Shown one piece after another: positions 1 to 11,685 of a DNA stretch of 64,000 nucleotides. Source of the DNA: Corythucha ciliata. Its lineage: Eukaryota; Arthropoda; Insecta; Hemiptera; Tingidae. The stretch covers positions 28,748,198-28,812,197 of the forward strand of contig CM075937.1 in assembly GCA_038030265.1 (NCBI GenBank), in the 5' to 3' direction. The stretch's first letter is position 1, and the number at the start of each line of letters is the position of its first letter. The notes beneath the pieces are model-generated. The model saw nothing but the letters and a program-made list of their open reading frames with translations. It ran no database searches and had not been told where the DNA came from. A program made the position numbers and the translations under genes.

Positions 1-1831
1 CCTGTAGCGTACGCCAGTCGTTTGCTCGGGTCAGCGGAACGAAACAACTCCACCACCGTGAAGGAACTCCTTGGTGTTGTGTGGGCCACAGGACATTTTC
101 GGTGTCATCTACTGGGACCGACCATGCCGCGCTAATCTGGGGACTGAATTTGAGGGATCCTACTTCTCGTATAGCTCGCTGGAGCACGAAGTTAGCCGAA
201 TTTGACTATACGGCTCTCCACAAACCTGGCTGTCAGAACGCTAATGCGGACGCCCTAAGTAGATCCCTTCGTTTCGTGACCGCTTCTACTGGCCCTGTTA
301 TTCTGTCCAAGGACCTATTGAGGACAGCACAAGATATTGATCCGTGGTGTGCTCAATTGAGTAAAACCTCCCCGCCGGAACTAAAAGTTAGTGGCGGCAT
401 AAAATATTGGGTGACGACGAATCTCGATAAGGAGGAAAATTGGAGAGCCCTCATTCCCTCGAAGCTGAGAGAGGCCATTTTGTTCGCCTGCCACGGCTCC
501 CCTTGGGCAAGTCATGGGGGGCGAGATAGAACGTACGAGCTAATGAAACGAATTGCTCACTGGCCTCATCTTGCCCGATCTGTCAAGGAATATTTAGAGG
601 CCTGTGAAGTATGCCAACGGAGGAAGACTCGGACGGGGTTAGCCCCTCCGATTCAAAAACCTTGTTTCCCTACGCGGCCAATGGAGTTGTTGGCCGTTGA
701 CATCGTCGGTCCTCTACCGGAGTCACCCACTGAGGCTCGGTACATTATGACCGCAGTAGATCATTTTACCCGATACGCGGAAGCATATCCCATTAAAGAC
801 CAAATGACCGAAACCGTGGCCAAAGTCCTGAAGGACATCTTTTTGCGTCACGGGGTGCCCGACAAAGTACTATCAGACCAAGGGCGAAACTTCCTATCCA
901 AGATTGTGAAAACTTTATGCGAAGAATTAAACATTACCAAGTTGCAAACCACTGCGTATCATCCCCAGTGTAATGGCCTCGTAGAACGGTTCCACCGTAC
1001 CTTGGCCGACGGCATCGCCAAGTACACCAAAAGGTTGGGCCGTGATTGGGAACAATGGCTACCCCACGTAGTGTCCGCCTACCGCAATATGAAGCATTCC
1101 AGTACGGGATATACCCCGAACTACTTAATGTACGGCAGAGAAATCACTACCCCACTTGAAATGGTGATAGGTAAACCTCGGTCGGCCAGTGGGCCGGACG
1201 CCCATGAAGAGCGCCGAAAGTACCAAGAGGCTCTTAGCTTCGCACGTGCAATAGCCGAAAAAGCCTGGGAGGTGAGGTCACGAATCGCTAATGCACGTCG
1301 CAGACCCCGGTATTTTAATAACGGGGATGCTGTATACCTCGAGCACGGTTTGCACGCCTCAAGAACGGCCACTATGTGTACTCCCTTGCCATAGCTGTGG
1401 ACGAAGCCAAGAAATTTGCTTCCCGCTGGAAAGGTCCCTACCAAGTGACAAAACGATTAAGCGAAGTAGCATATGAAGTAAAAGACTGTTTGGGTAAAAC
1501 AAGTACCGTGAACTTACAACGACTCAAGCCCGTGTTCACCCACGTGAGTGTCCCGCACGAAAAAGGGGCGACCATGGTGGACATTCCCGATGTGACCCCG
1601 ACAATCACAGAGCCTCCCGCGTCCTCCCCTATCGACACAGAAAACATTTCGCTAAACTCCGACGTGGCGGGAGAGCGAAACGGACTGGCCGATGACGGTT
1701 CTGGGGAATCCGATGTGCCTCCAAACCAGTGTGAACCCCAGTCATCTCTCAGACCCTCGTTTCCGTACAACTTGCGTCCTCGCCCGTCATGGAATTATGA
1801 TAAGTTCCATAAAACCGGTCTTAAGAAATAA
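1..1831 (+). pseudogene. Ty3/gypsy pol 3' part (RNase H, integrase)
   Basis: The window opens inside a gypsy-type pol. Bases 1-115 read as an RNase H/RT connection (PVAYASRLL, then a TTVKELLGVVWA-like motif) in one frame. Near 115-125 the frame shifts to that of 81-1394, losing the residues between LLG and TDHAAL. The integrase follows: an HHCC zinc module (His ~residue 137, CEVC ~174) and a core with Asp ~206 (AVDIVGPL), Asp ~264 (LSDQGRNF) and Glu ~300 (GLVERFH), a D-58-D-35-E layout normal for Ty3 integrases. A second frameshift near 1335-1390 leads into the C-terminal GPY module (SRWKGPYQV) and an ending with PYNLRPR, stopping at 1829-1831. The two shifts make it a pseudogene or error-bearing copy. 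In life it would integrate retrotransposon cDNA in the nucleus. Confidence 0.93.
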
Positions 1832-1861
1832 AAAATTAATAAATAAAAATAAACATCTATA

Positions 1862-3610
1862 CAGGGTGTTTGGTAAGTCGACGGCAATAATGCAGGGGGT
1901 TCTTCTAGGTCCAAAATGGACCAAAAAAGTCCATATAAACATAGGTCCGATTTCCAACCGTTTTCGAGATAATCGATATTTTAGTATTTTTAGCCATAAC
2001 GTTAATTTTATTGGATTCAGCGCTTATAAGTCGAGAACAGTTACACGTACATTAAATCTGAGGGCACTACCGAAAAGAGCAGACATTTTTCAGTGGGAAT
2101 TGGTCCAGTTATCCCCGAAAGTAGTCGCACTTTTCCAGTAACCAGTCAGATTGTGGAGATTTGTACCGATTTTAGGCAGTTTAGCCGTAACTTGAATGCG
2201 TGATAGCGAATCTTGAAATGCTATCCAGGTTTGGCAAATTTCACAAAAACTTGCCTGATTAGTGAGGATGAAAATACCAAACCCACATCATCACACACCT
2301 TCGTAAAAGTTTGGAAAAATGAACACATTTCGAGCAAAAAGTGCTTTTTTGGGTGTTCTTTGCAAGAGGCCTTTGTAAATAAATGAAAGTGAAAAATGGA
2401 ATCAAGCACACTATTATTTCTCCTAAAATGATAATAAAGCTTCTTTTAGGTCTAATCGTGGTCAGCGATGCAAAATAAAAACATTTCGTAGCGTTTATTG
2501 CACCAATTCATATCAATTAGTAAATAAAATAACCAATAAATTACCTAAAACTTCTTTTTTTACAATACATTTTCAAAATGTCCTCCTCTGTTCCGAAGGC
2601 AGGCTCTTGCCCTTTTTCTCGTGGCACCCACTGTCACGCGAGGAGAAATGTCGGCTCGAAGGGCCTCAAAAGCTCCTGTAATCTTTCTTCGAAGCTCCTC
2701 TTGATGCAGTAAACACGGTCTTTTACCAAACCCCGCACGTGGAAATCCATGGGCGCCATGTCCGGCGATCGAAGTGGTAGTGGAATTGAACCCCCTCGTC
2801 ATATCCACATATCATAACTTCTATCCAAATACTGGCGAAATTCGATCAATTAGGAGCGAGGGGGCACGATCATGTTAAGAATAAGGCTTCGACGAACATC
2901 TTCCCCCAGATTTTGCATTGAATGAGGCAAATCGTTCTGAATAAAGTTCAAATACACTACGGGAAGTTTTTATTTTACATCGCTGACCATGGCTGGCCAG
3001 CCATGGCCATAGGCCATTAAGGCCTATAAAAGTTTTATTTTCATTTTAAATAAGAAGTAGTGTGTTAAATTCAATTTTTTCCCCTTCATTTCTTCGAAAA
3101 GGCCTATTGCAAAGAACACCCAAACAAGCACTTTTCGCAGGAAACGTGTTCATTTCTTCAAACTTCTACAAAGAGGTGCGATAATCTGAGTTTGGTACTT
3201 TGATCCTCACTAATGAGGCAAGTTTTTGTGAAATTTGCCAAACCTGGATGGCATTTCAAGATTCGCTATCATGCAATCAAGTTACGGCTAAACTGCCTAA
3301 AATCGGTACAAATCTCCACAATCTGACTGGTTACTGGAAAAGTGCGACTACTTTTGGGGATAACTGGACCAATTCCCACTGAAAAATGTCTGCTCTTTTC
3401 GGTAGTGCCCTCATATTTAATGTACGTGTAACTGTTCTCGACTTATAAGCGCTGAATCCAATAAAATTAACGTTATGGCTAAAAATACTAAAATATCGAT
3501 TATCTCGAAAGTGGTTGGAAATCGGACCTACGTTTATATGGACTTTTTTGGTCCATTTTGGACCTAGAATAATCCCCTGCACTATTGCCGTCGACTTACC
3601 AAACACCCTG
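1862..3610. mobile_element. Mariner-like element with ~540-bp inverted arms
   Basis: The ends CAGGGTGTTTGGTAAGTCGA (left, from 1862) and its reverse complement (right, to 3610) are flanked by TA on both sides (1860-1861 and 3611-3612), the Tc1/mariner target. The inverted arms are far longer than usual: about 1862-2405 matches about 3075-3610 in reverse with modest divergence. Between them lies a decayed minus-strand transposase. The element sits between the end of gypsy pol and the splice acceptor of the gypsy 3' ORF. Confidence 0.85.
2560..2985 (-). pseudogene. Mariner-type transposase C-terminal remnant
   Basis: Minus-strand translation gives, across at least two frames, a motif like YLNFIQNDLPHSMQ, then RSPDMAPMDFHVRGLVKDRV, then EELRRKITGAFEAL and a RGGHFENVL ending. 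This is the classic C-terminus of insect mariner-like transposases (consensus SPDLTPLDFFLWGYLKDRVY, EELK.RI..A, NGGHFEHLL). The Asp of SPD is the expected third catalytic residue. Frameshifts, a stop near the middle and loss of the N-terminal two thirds show it is dead. Confidence 0.8.
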
Positions 3611-3659
3611 TATAATATTTTATTTGTTAGCTGTAACATAAATATCTAACGTTCCACAG

Positions 3660-4576
3660 CAATTCCGGTTCCTGCCGCCTCGGAATCATCAAGACAGGGG
3701 TCATCGCCGTCCGTGACCTCCTACGAGAGCGCCACGTCGGAAACATTGACGACCTCTTCAAGCACCACTTCTTCGAAAACCTCTCGAGACTCTCAAGGGG
3801 TGACTCATTCAAGTACCAAGCGGCGCACGCGACGACGCCGTCAGATAACGCAGAAGGTAGCGACGGCCGCTGCCCTTGGAAAAGACGATACCTCCGTCCT
3901 TCTCACTAACACGATAGAGGGGTTTGAACAGGGCTATAAACTCCTCGTTAGAAACGGCGAGGCTCAGCGAATGACGCCCATAGAACACCAGAACCTGGAA
4001 AAGGAGCTGTTCAGTTGGTATCGGGTGTGCCTTGATAATTTCAATGGCGTCCTCCGTCACCAGAAGCGCCCCTCTCGGAGAAATGATGACCCACCGACCG
4101 CCACCGATTCAGCGGCTAGTCCGGATGAGGACCGATTCCATACTCTCGAGAATCGTGTCGGCCAACTGGAGCGGATGTTGGCACGGTTCGTCCCAGTTAA
4201 TCAATATCCGACCGAAAAGGGTACTCAGGTGTCTCCACCAAATCACGTACGAGCGGCCACCGAACCAAGCAACGCCCCCGCAACGTTAAAAGGCGGTAAG
4301 CCCCGTTACCTTAGCGATATGAAGAAACGGATGAATAGCTCGTCACCAGCCCCTACGTCGGAGCCCTATCTTATTGCCTGTGTGGGGTGTAATCGTCGCC
4401 GCCGAGGCGAAAAGGGCCGCCATTTCTGCTATCCATGTAAAAATCTATGAACACGTAGCCACAACCACACCATGCCAGAACACGCACAATGGTGTGACGG
4501 CCAAGGAGTAAGAGAGGACATGCAATGCCGGCGATGCGTCCTCGATAATATAGCTAAGGCCAAAGCGAAACGATAA
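3660..4576 (+). CDS. Gypsy 3' ORF in the env position, zinc-ribbon-like
   Basis: An open frame begins directly after a good splice acceptor (ttccacag, ending 3659) and has no ATG for about 300 bases, so it was probably joined by splicing to an upstream start, as gypsy 3' ORFs often are. The product is hydrophilic: a Ser/Thr-rich N-terminus, an Arg-rich patch (RRTRRRRQ), a short coiled coil (HTLENRVGQLERML) and a Cys-rich C-terminus (CVGC and CYPC). A TGA at 4448-4450 interrupts it. The same frame then continues to TAA at 4574-4576 with another CRRC pair, so the TGA may be a recent mutation. There is no signal peptide or membrane segment, so it is not an envelope protein. The polypurine tract and LTR follow at once. 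Function unknown. Confidence 0.6.
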
Positions 4577-4603
4577 GTGCGACCCAGGAGGGTCGCCTTT
4601 CTT

Positions 4604-4617
4604 TAAGGAGGGGAGAG
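4604..4617 (+). other. Polypurine tract of the gypsy element
   Basis: An AAGGAGGGGAGAG-type purine run lies immediately upstream of TGTAATGGGG, the expected arrangement for priming of plus-strand synthesis just before a 3' LTR. Confidence 0.75.
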
Positions 4618-4951
4618 TGTAATGGGGCGAACCCCCCCCCCCTATTTTCCTTGTAAATATATATAATACCATTAGTATTACCCTGTAGTTACTTAAGTGT
4701 ATTTCCTTAATATAATACCTACTACCTATTCTTTAAGCCATTTTTCGACATCGTTAATATTTTGTGTTATTTCGATATTTTTGATAATTAAATATAAGTG
4801 AATCGCAATAGACATAAATCCTTCCAAACCCGTAACCATTGAAACTCAGTGGGAGCAAACCCGAGGTGGGGGATGAGTGAGAGACGGGGAAGAGCTAGGA
4901 ATGCCAAAGAGTACCTGTCCTGTCCTGCGCCTGCGCTACCCCTAACGCCCC

Positions 4952-4958
4952 TATAAAA
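4952..4958 (+). promoter_or_regulatory. Probable LTR TATA box
   Basis: TATAAAA in a locally GC-rich setting (CCCCTATAAAAACCCCG), about 335 bases into the LTR, where a gypsy U3 promoter is expected. Position and motif only; no start site can be shown. Confidence 0.5.
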
Positions 4959-5086
4959 ACCCCGAAATCCCTGTGCCTCACCAGTTGGTGTTGGCTAGTT
5001 AGAGCGCGAACAACTCGTAGTGAAAGGCAGCTCCGCATAGCTGACACCGTTGAACCCTCAATTTTTGGGAAACAATGAAATGACAA

Positions 5087-5095
5087 CGCTGAGTC
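5087..5095. repeat. 9-bp target site duplication, left copy (CGCTGAGTC)
   Basis: Identical to 19944-19952. A 9-bp duplication is the hallmark of Mutator-like (MULE) transposases. Confidence 0.92.
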
Positions 5096-5745
5096 ACGGG
5101 TGTGAAGTTAGCCTCGTTTTTGCCTCGAATATCAACTAGTGCTCTAGGAAGAGCAAAAAATGAAGATAACAAAGCAAAATAAGGCCTAGAGACTGCAAAA
5201 TCAGACGATAATAAAAACTAGGAACAGCAAAAAGCCGCTACATTTTGATGTCAACCACTTAACTAACTTGAGGAATTATTATACTTTTCAGGTTGCCCCC
5301 CCCCCCAACAAAAACCGGAGGGCCCTTACAATCTTTTTGAAAAAAATTACAGGCACCCCGCAAATGCCCCCGAACAGTAGTCAGTGGTTAGCCTCATCCG
5401 ACCTCTCACCCCCTCTCCGCTAAAAATCGTCAAAGTTAGAAAATACAGGAAATGCACGGTTTTTGACGGGGCCCCCCTATAAAAAAAAGTGGCTCATAGA
5501 ATCTTCTTGAAAAAAATCACAGGCACCCCGCAACTGCCCCCCCCCCACGATAGTCAGTGGTTAGCCTCACCCGACCTCTCACCCCCTCTCCGCTAAAAAT
5601 CGTCAAAGTTAGAAAATACAGGAAATGCACGGTTTTTGACGGGGCCCCCCTCATAAAAAAAAAGTGGCTCATAGAATCTTCTTGAAAAAAATCACAGGCA
5701 CCCCGCAACTGCCCCCCAACAATAGTCAGTGGTTAGCCTTGAAGG
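5096..5745. repeat. Left terminal inverted repeat of element 1 with ~173-bp tandem units
   Basis: The first ~35 bases match the right end; 5130-5285 is diverged. From ~5285 about 2.6 tandem units follow, each with C-runs, CTCTCACCCCCTCTCCGCTA, GCACGGTTTTTGACGGGG and AAAGTGGCTCATAGAATC motifs. Two markers give a spacing of 173 bases (5403 to 5576; 5458 to 5631). Confidence 0.85.
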
Positions 5746-6600
5746 TGGAATTTTCCATTACACTCAAAAAGAGGAGGATGTACTTAAAAATAATTAATAC
5801 GTTATTCATTTATTCACTGGACACTTCAATAGTCATTTCACAGGTTTTTTGAAGGATTTGGGATAATAGGGTTGTGGGGTGTCGATTTTCATGTAATTTC
5901 AAGCCGGATTGGACTACATCCATGAATAATTAACCCATAGACTGTCGAAATAATAAGGCATTGTTCGATAAATCGCAGCGTTTTTTATGCTGTGTTGGTG
6001 GAAGGTTTCCAAACAATTAGCTCAATAAATATTCATGTTATTTTGAATATATGTGTTTAGTCAGTTTGTCACGTAATGTTACTGTCCTAATTAGTTGACC
6101 GATAATGTCACAAGACGCTTTGTACGTTTATTCAAATATGGATTCAAAAGTAAAGAAATTAAAAGTTCAAGCACCAATGAATGGGAGGATAAGTACCATA
6201 GCATAAAACAGTTGTACAAAATGTACTACACTGATTCAGAAATGACGTCAAAGCTTTTGTAATGCCACCCCTTCATTTTCTTTCTCTACTATGGCGGAAA
6301 AAAAAACATACCAAGAAAAAGGATACCCCTCCTTTCTTCTTCAACGAATGATATAGCAATTTGCTACGCACGCGCAATTTTAAAGGCAATCATGCAATGG
6401 CCGTAGATCTATCCTCTTTCCTCCTACTTTTTAGTTGTTGAGTAGGTGTTCTTTTGATGCGCTCGAGCTGAGAAGTTTGTGCAGTGCTAAATTCAAAATA
6501 AATTATTTTCTGTTTGAAAATCAAGCGCTGATAATTTGAGAGTTTAAATTGCTGTTGCGTTGTTATTGTAATTATGGTTCTTTAGCATATTATGCTTGTG
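5746..6600. other. Non-coding interior of element 1
   Basis: AT-rich sequence without a supportable gene, RNA or repeat. Only short random ORFs are present. Confidence 0.5.
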
Positions 6601-6624
6601 ACATTTCACAACGCCTACGTCATG

Positions 6625-6895
6625 TACAAATTGTAATTACACACGTCTCAGCTAGCAACTCCGAAACAACTTTGATTGTTGGTATGTACCTTGCTTTTTT
6701 CCACGATGAGTTTGGTATTTTCTCAGCTTTCATTGAGTGATAAGGAGCGATGTCCATGACAATCACGGCGTTGTTCTCCAGCAGAGGAAGAGTTGTTGTA
6801 AACCATTCCAGAAAGTTATCGCAATTCATTTCGTCGTGGTAGTCAGACAAATTTTTTTTTAAAGACAATTTCGTCTTCTTGTACGAAAACACCAA
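6625..6895 (-). pseudogene. DDE_3-type (Tc1/mariner superfamily) transposase fragment
   Basis: A 91-aa minus-strand piece contains DYHDEMNCDNFLEWF, then LPLLENNAVIVMDIAPYHS and PNSSWKKA. This matches the block around the second catalytic Asp of DDE_3 transposases (usual VIVMDNAPYHS). It is the same family as the pseudogene at 59312-59938, which has DYLDEMCGDTFLVWF and VIVKDNAPYRS. N- and C-terminal parts are missing. Confidence 0.78.
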
Positions 6896-6899
6896 TGCA

Positions 6900-9800
6900 A
6901 CTTAATTCCGGATGTGCTAATTGCGTAAAGGATGCAGGAAAAACGAGAAAAATTTCCGAAGAACAGGTAAGTAGGAAAAACGAAACGGAATTGACAGGTC
7001 GGGATAATCGGAGAAAATAAAAACGAAAAAATGACAAGGAAAAGTTAGACAAGCTAACAGAGGGAGCGTCCTGAAAAGGACGTTTGAAATAATCAGGAAA
7101 GTCAGGAAGTCAGAAATAATAAAAAAGGAAATCACACAAACGCACCAGAACACAGCTTAATAGCAAGTGAAACAAAGAAAAGACTTCATAAGTCCTCCTC
7201 AAGTTAGTTTCTAGATTAGTTGTGCACAGACCGAGAGGTCCGGTTACAACGAAGAGGGAAAAAAAGTAGGAGGAGCCTGCTTGAAAATAACGAAAATGGG
7301 TTCAAGAGCGTTCACTCTTACGATGAACGCAGTATACTCTTTTTTCAATAATTCTTGAAAACTTGTTTACATCAAACCATCATTAGTTCTTTCATGAAAA
7401 TGAATGGAATTGTGCATATCCAAGGTGAAAACTTTTCGTTACTCGAGCAACAGTTGTGAGGATGTTAATGATAGCCAGTTGCGGCTCGTGGCCTCCTGAT
7501 GGGGTGGGGAACGTCAGCAAATATCATCTATTAAAAATCTCGGCGAGCTTAAACTTTACTTTTCAGCCATAAGGACTTCGATTTTCGTGATAGGTAGTTC
7601 ACGAATAGGAATTCGTTGTGTAGGTAAAAGCCATTATGCCTTGAGGGAGAAGTTCACGCTTTGGATAATTTCGTTGTTGTACAACGTACATTCACAATAG
7701 GTATTGCCCTTCATGGCCATTTCAGAAAAACTCAAACCCGACACCACGTGGACGTGACGAGCTACTCAGCTTTTGGATAGGTGTCTGCATTTCGCGTTCC
7801 GCGTATGGTTTGCCTATGAACTTTACTAGCTGGCGGCGTCAAGTTCATAGAAAGAGTCAATCGATCGAGATTCTTGATCGCAATCCTCTCGAAAAAAGAC
7901 CAAGAGCCAGCAGATTTTGACACTATTCATGCTGAAACAAACTTGACACTGCGTACCTACCTGCATTGCTGAATCAACAGACTTGTTATCCTTTTTAAAT
8001 GTGAAATTTGAAACTGCGCACATTAAAAGACTGAACCACCTGGCACAAATCACAAAGCGCACCTCGAAGGAAAGAAAAAAATACCGACAAGACAACAATT
8101 AACAATACACCGACTGAAAACTAGAAAGTAGAAACCCGAGAGGTTCCCTTTCCCTCCTATCACTAGATAACCTTTACTACCAGAGTACCAGGCAACGATA
8201 TTTATTAAAGTACTGGATTGCTCATCACTGCTGATGAAGAATGGTAATCAAGTAAGTTCCCAAGTGGATGAGAGGGGTGGAGTTTCCTCCTACCTAGCTT
8301 AAAAAAACGTTAACACTTTCTTGGGTCCTATTTTTGGTGGGGCGCGTGCCCAAATGCCCTAGTGGACGAGCCGCCCCTGATGCTGGCAATTCTGCTCATG
8401 CGGCAGATTGTCCTGATGGATTTTCCCGCACTGCAGGACAATCCATTGTACGAGTGTACTACGTAAGTTCCCTCGGGCCAGTGGCGGATCTAGCATTTTA
8501 TCAAGGGGGGGGGGGCAAGCAAAAATGTTCACCTCCCTGGTTAGAGAACCTTTAAAACACAGGTACTGCAATACGGATTTCAGCGCCATATTTGGTCCCT
8601 CAGTCGTTAGGGTAGAGAACCTATAATCAGACAGGTAAAATCACAGACGCCATGTTCGCTCTTATCAATTATCAGTCTTGTAAAATCCACCTTTTGTTGA
8701 TGTTTTGTGGATGTCAACAAACCACCCCCAACCATTCTTATTAAACTGATAAGAACGAACATGGCGCCGTATGCGTCTACTCGTCTTTAAAGGTTCCTTA
8801 GTTAGGGTAAACAGAATGTCATGAATGAAAAAATTGTCATCGTAACAGCAAACAAAAGTGGATCGCGGTCGAAATAAATAAAAATATCCTACTTGTCAAT
8901 GAGATCAGGTGAAAATTATAATCATATGAGGGACCAAGTATGGTGCCGATTTGCGTGTTGCAGTACTCGTGTTTTAGAGTGCCTTACCCTGCTTAGAGAA
9001 CTCGTAGTGGCTTAGTGGAGTACTCGTGTTTTATAGTGCCTTACCGTGGTAGGGAGTGAGGATTGCACACCTTCAGTGAAAAATAAAGATATAGGAGCCT
9101 CTTTTCCTGCTTAAGGGTTTCAAAATCATTGGGAGAGGAGTGACTTTACCCTGAATTTTCGGGGAGGGGGAATTTTCCCGCTTCTTTTGTAGTGATTTGA
9201 TAACTCTCGATTTGATCTTTCACATTTAATTTAATTTTATTCATTTTCTTCCTTTATTTTTCATTTTTTGTATTTATTTTTTATTATTATTCAGGCATTA
9301 AGGGGGGGAGTATAATAAAGATATCCACGGAAACATTTTTGTTCATTGTTCTAAATTGCTGGTCCGTGAAAATAGTGAGTTGTGTTGCCCTAACTACACA
9401 AGGAGAGGGACCGGGTAATTGTTTATCAGGGGACGACCTGCCCCTCCGCGCCCCTCCAGTCCGCTGTGAGCTATGAGCAATCCAGGTTTATATGTATATC
9501 GTTGAGCTCAACAAACCACCCACAACCATTCTTATCAACCTGATAAGACGTAAGCCAACTGATCGCTAAAAGGATGAAAAAATTCTCCGTTTGGGCACAA
9601 AATTTAGCACATTTGGTTTACTTTCATAAGTATATTTGTGACCTTTTTCGTAGGATGCATTTTTGGAGAGATATAATCCAAAATCTTAAACAAGTCCAAA
9701 ATTTTCGTGGTTTCTCGAGCTTCTGTTCTCAGCATCACAATAATCGCAATAATGGTAAGATATCCTGTTCTCACTTATTGCCGATCTTCCTGCACCATTC

Positions 9801-10250
9801 ACGAATACCGTAGACAATGGCCCATGTTCCGTGAAAACACAATTTTTGTGCATTCTCGTGACGTTTTTGTGAGAAACGTCAGTGGTAACATGAAATGTGA
9901 ACACGCCAAAGGAAACTTAGAAGACGGGGAAGTTTTTGTGATACACCGAAAATCTGTTGAGAAAGCTGTTTGGGTACAGCGACTTTTCGTAAAACGGAAA
10001 AATTTTAGAGGCCACGTAAATTTATGGAAAAAATGTCAGATTTCTGGGTGTTGACTATTATTTCAAGCAATAAAATGGCCTCTATCCTAAAGGAAATGTT
10101 CCGTAGTTTCTGAAAATGGCATCACTTTTAGTGCATTTCATTTATGTCAAAATGCACTATTCGTCTCGTCGTGATGGTGGCAAACATGGGTCATGGCATG
10201 TTTTTTTCATGTTTCAGAACCTCTAGAACACGAATTTAGTGGTTTCCGAA
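6900..10250. other. Repeat-derived interior without genes
   Basis: No convincing gene. The plus strand is purine-rich at 6930-7200. Around 8470-8520 there is a GTGGCGGATCTAGCATTTT-type motif followed by a G-run, and a related motif recurs near 48283 (GGCGGATCTAGTGGG), suggesting an interspersed repeat. ORFs at 7826-8098 and 9574-10054 show no recognisable domain and biased composition. Confidence 0.5.
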
Positions 10251-10251
10251 A

Positions 10252-10272
10252 TTTATATATATGTTATATATA

Positions 10273-10305
<33 letters not shown>
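10252..10305. repeat. (TA)n microsatellite
   Basis: A run of alternating TA, interrupted a few times, visible at 10252-10305. Confidence 0.9.
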
Positions 10306-10307
<2 letters not shown>

Positions 10308-10319
10308 TTATGGCCGTTT

Positions 10320-10855
10320 CCTTGTTAGCACGATAACTCTCGAAGAAATTAATTTAGCGGAACGCGCTTTGGCACAAAAATCAGTAGTCATAAGACCCCG
10401 GTCGGTATTGCATTTGGGCCAAATCGGTCAAGGTGGAGGGGGGGAAAATAGGGCTTGAAGTCGTCAAAAAATCACTAAAAATCACCAGTTGATTCTAGAA
10501 GCATCATATTCGGTACGTATACTCCATGTTAAAGTAGCCTTTGATTCCAATTTTAATTTTTCGAAAAAGTCGAGGGGGAGGGGGTGATGTCCTTGGGGTG
10601 GAAGTAAGTGTGAGGCCTTGTTAGCACGGTAGCTCTCGTAGAAATTAATTTAGCGGAACGCGCTTTGGCACAAAAATCAGTAGTCATAAGGCCCCGGTCG
10701 GTATTGCATTTGGGCCAAATCGGTCAAGGTGGAGGGGGGAAAATAGGGGTTGAAATGGTAAAAAATCACTACAAATCACCAGTTGATTCCAGAAGCATTA
10801 TATTCGGTATGATGATTCCATTTTGAAATAGCCTTTGATTCCCATTAAGTTCAGC
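10320..10855. repeat. Tandem duplication, ~295-bp period
   Basis: Two adjacent copies share TTAGCACG, CTCTCG(A/T)(A)GAAATTAATTTAGC, GGAACGCGCTTTGGCAC and CGGTCGGTATTGCATTTGGG, starting near 10325 and 10620. Copies differ by scattered substitutions and G-run length. Confidence 0.85.
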
Positions 10856-11277
10856 TGAAACAAACCCGGCAGCAAACAGTACGAGGGAGGGTCAAACATT
10901 AACGAAACAAATCATGGTCTCAACATTACTACTTCTGGGACGGCTTACGGTATCCGTATACAAAATGAAATGCACTCTTTCCGACCGCCAGCTGCCGGAG
11001 CGATTTTTTTTGGATTTGGTGCGATATAAGCCGAGAAATTGCGGATTTTTTAAAGCAAGCATTGGTTACTTTTTTGAACGCAAAACAAATATAACTCCGG
11101 AACGGATCGACGTAGGACACTTCAGAAGGCACCATTTAGTCCACTTTTAACGTATTTTTACCCAAAATTTTTTATCACACTTACACGGATCCACCCTGTA
11201 TATGTATACATATAGTTATTATTATCATTATTTTCTTTTTCAGATTTCTTTTCGGAGTTGAATAGCATCGAAGAGCA

Positions 11278-11685
11278 ATGCCTTTTTCTAGTCCAGCTAC
11301 TGAGGGTTGCGTGGCCAGTTTGTTGAGGGACGTGGAAATCATTTTGAGGGAAGAGCTACATTTCCAGGCACTACCCGAAAAACTTACGAGTTCCACGTCT
11401 CTTGCAGTAGCATGTGCTTTGTTTAAGCGGCGTGGTCTGGCAAGTACCTTAGTCTGTAAGAAAGGTAAAACAAGTTTAATTAAGTTGGGAAACAAGGTCA
11501 GAGTGATGTACATTAAAAAGCGATCTCAATTTCGATCGCCAATCCAAGGTCACGCTAGCCAAATTACAGTCGTTGCTTCTAAAGGCAATTCAGAGCAATT
11601 CTTGGATTATAGTGCACAGGAATTGTTAGGACATTTAGGAGATGGTGCAGAAGTGCATAATCCAACAGTGGCAACCAGGGAATGA
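11278..11685 (+). CDS. Hypothetical 135-aa ORF
   Basis: Open frame beginning at ATG 11278, with an in-frame stop just upstream. A possible splice acceptor (ttctttttcag) sits about 35 bases 5'. The product has a short helical N-terminal part (LLRDVEIILREELHFQ), a basic middle (VCKKGKTSLIKLGNKVRV, MYIKKRSQFR) and no recognised motif. It lies inside element 1, between a tandem duplication and the MULE transposase fragment, so it may be a remnant of an element gene. Composition is protein-like rather than low complexity, but coding status is unproven. Confidence 0.35.
   Translation: MPFSSPATEGCVASLLRDVEIILREELHFQALPEKLTSSTSLAVACALFKRRGLASTLVCKKGKTSLIKLGNKVRVMYIKKRSQFRSPIQGHASQITVVASKGNSEQFLDYSAQELLGHLGDGAEVHNPTVATRE

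Larger units (their letters stand above)
4618..5095 (+). repeat. Gypsy 3' LTR, first part
   Basis: Starts with TGTAATGGGG right after the polypurine tract. It is AT-rich at first, then has a TATA-box region near 4952 and a presumed transcribed part. It is cut at 5095 by the giant transposon; its continuation starts at 19953, after the duplicated CGCTGAGTC. Confidence 0.7.

Noticed and set aside
1692..2141. 149-aa plus-strand ORF and its mirror at 3331-3639
   Set aside because: Both lie in the inverted arms of the mariner-like element and read the same non-coding repeat.
9574..10054. Overlapping ORFs of 79 and 115 aa
   Set aside because: No domain, no splice context, and competing frames over the same bases.
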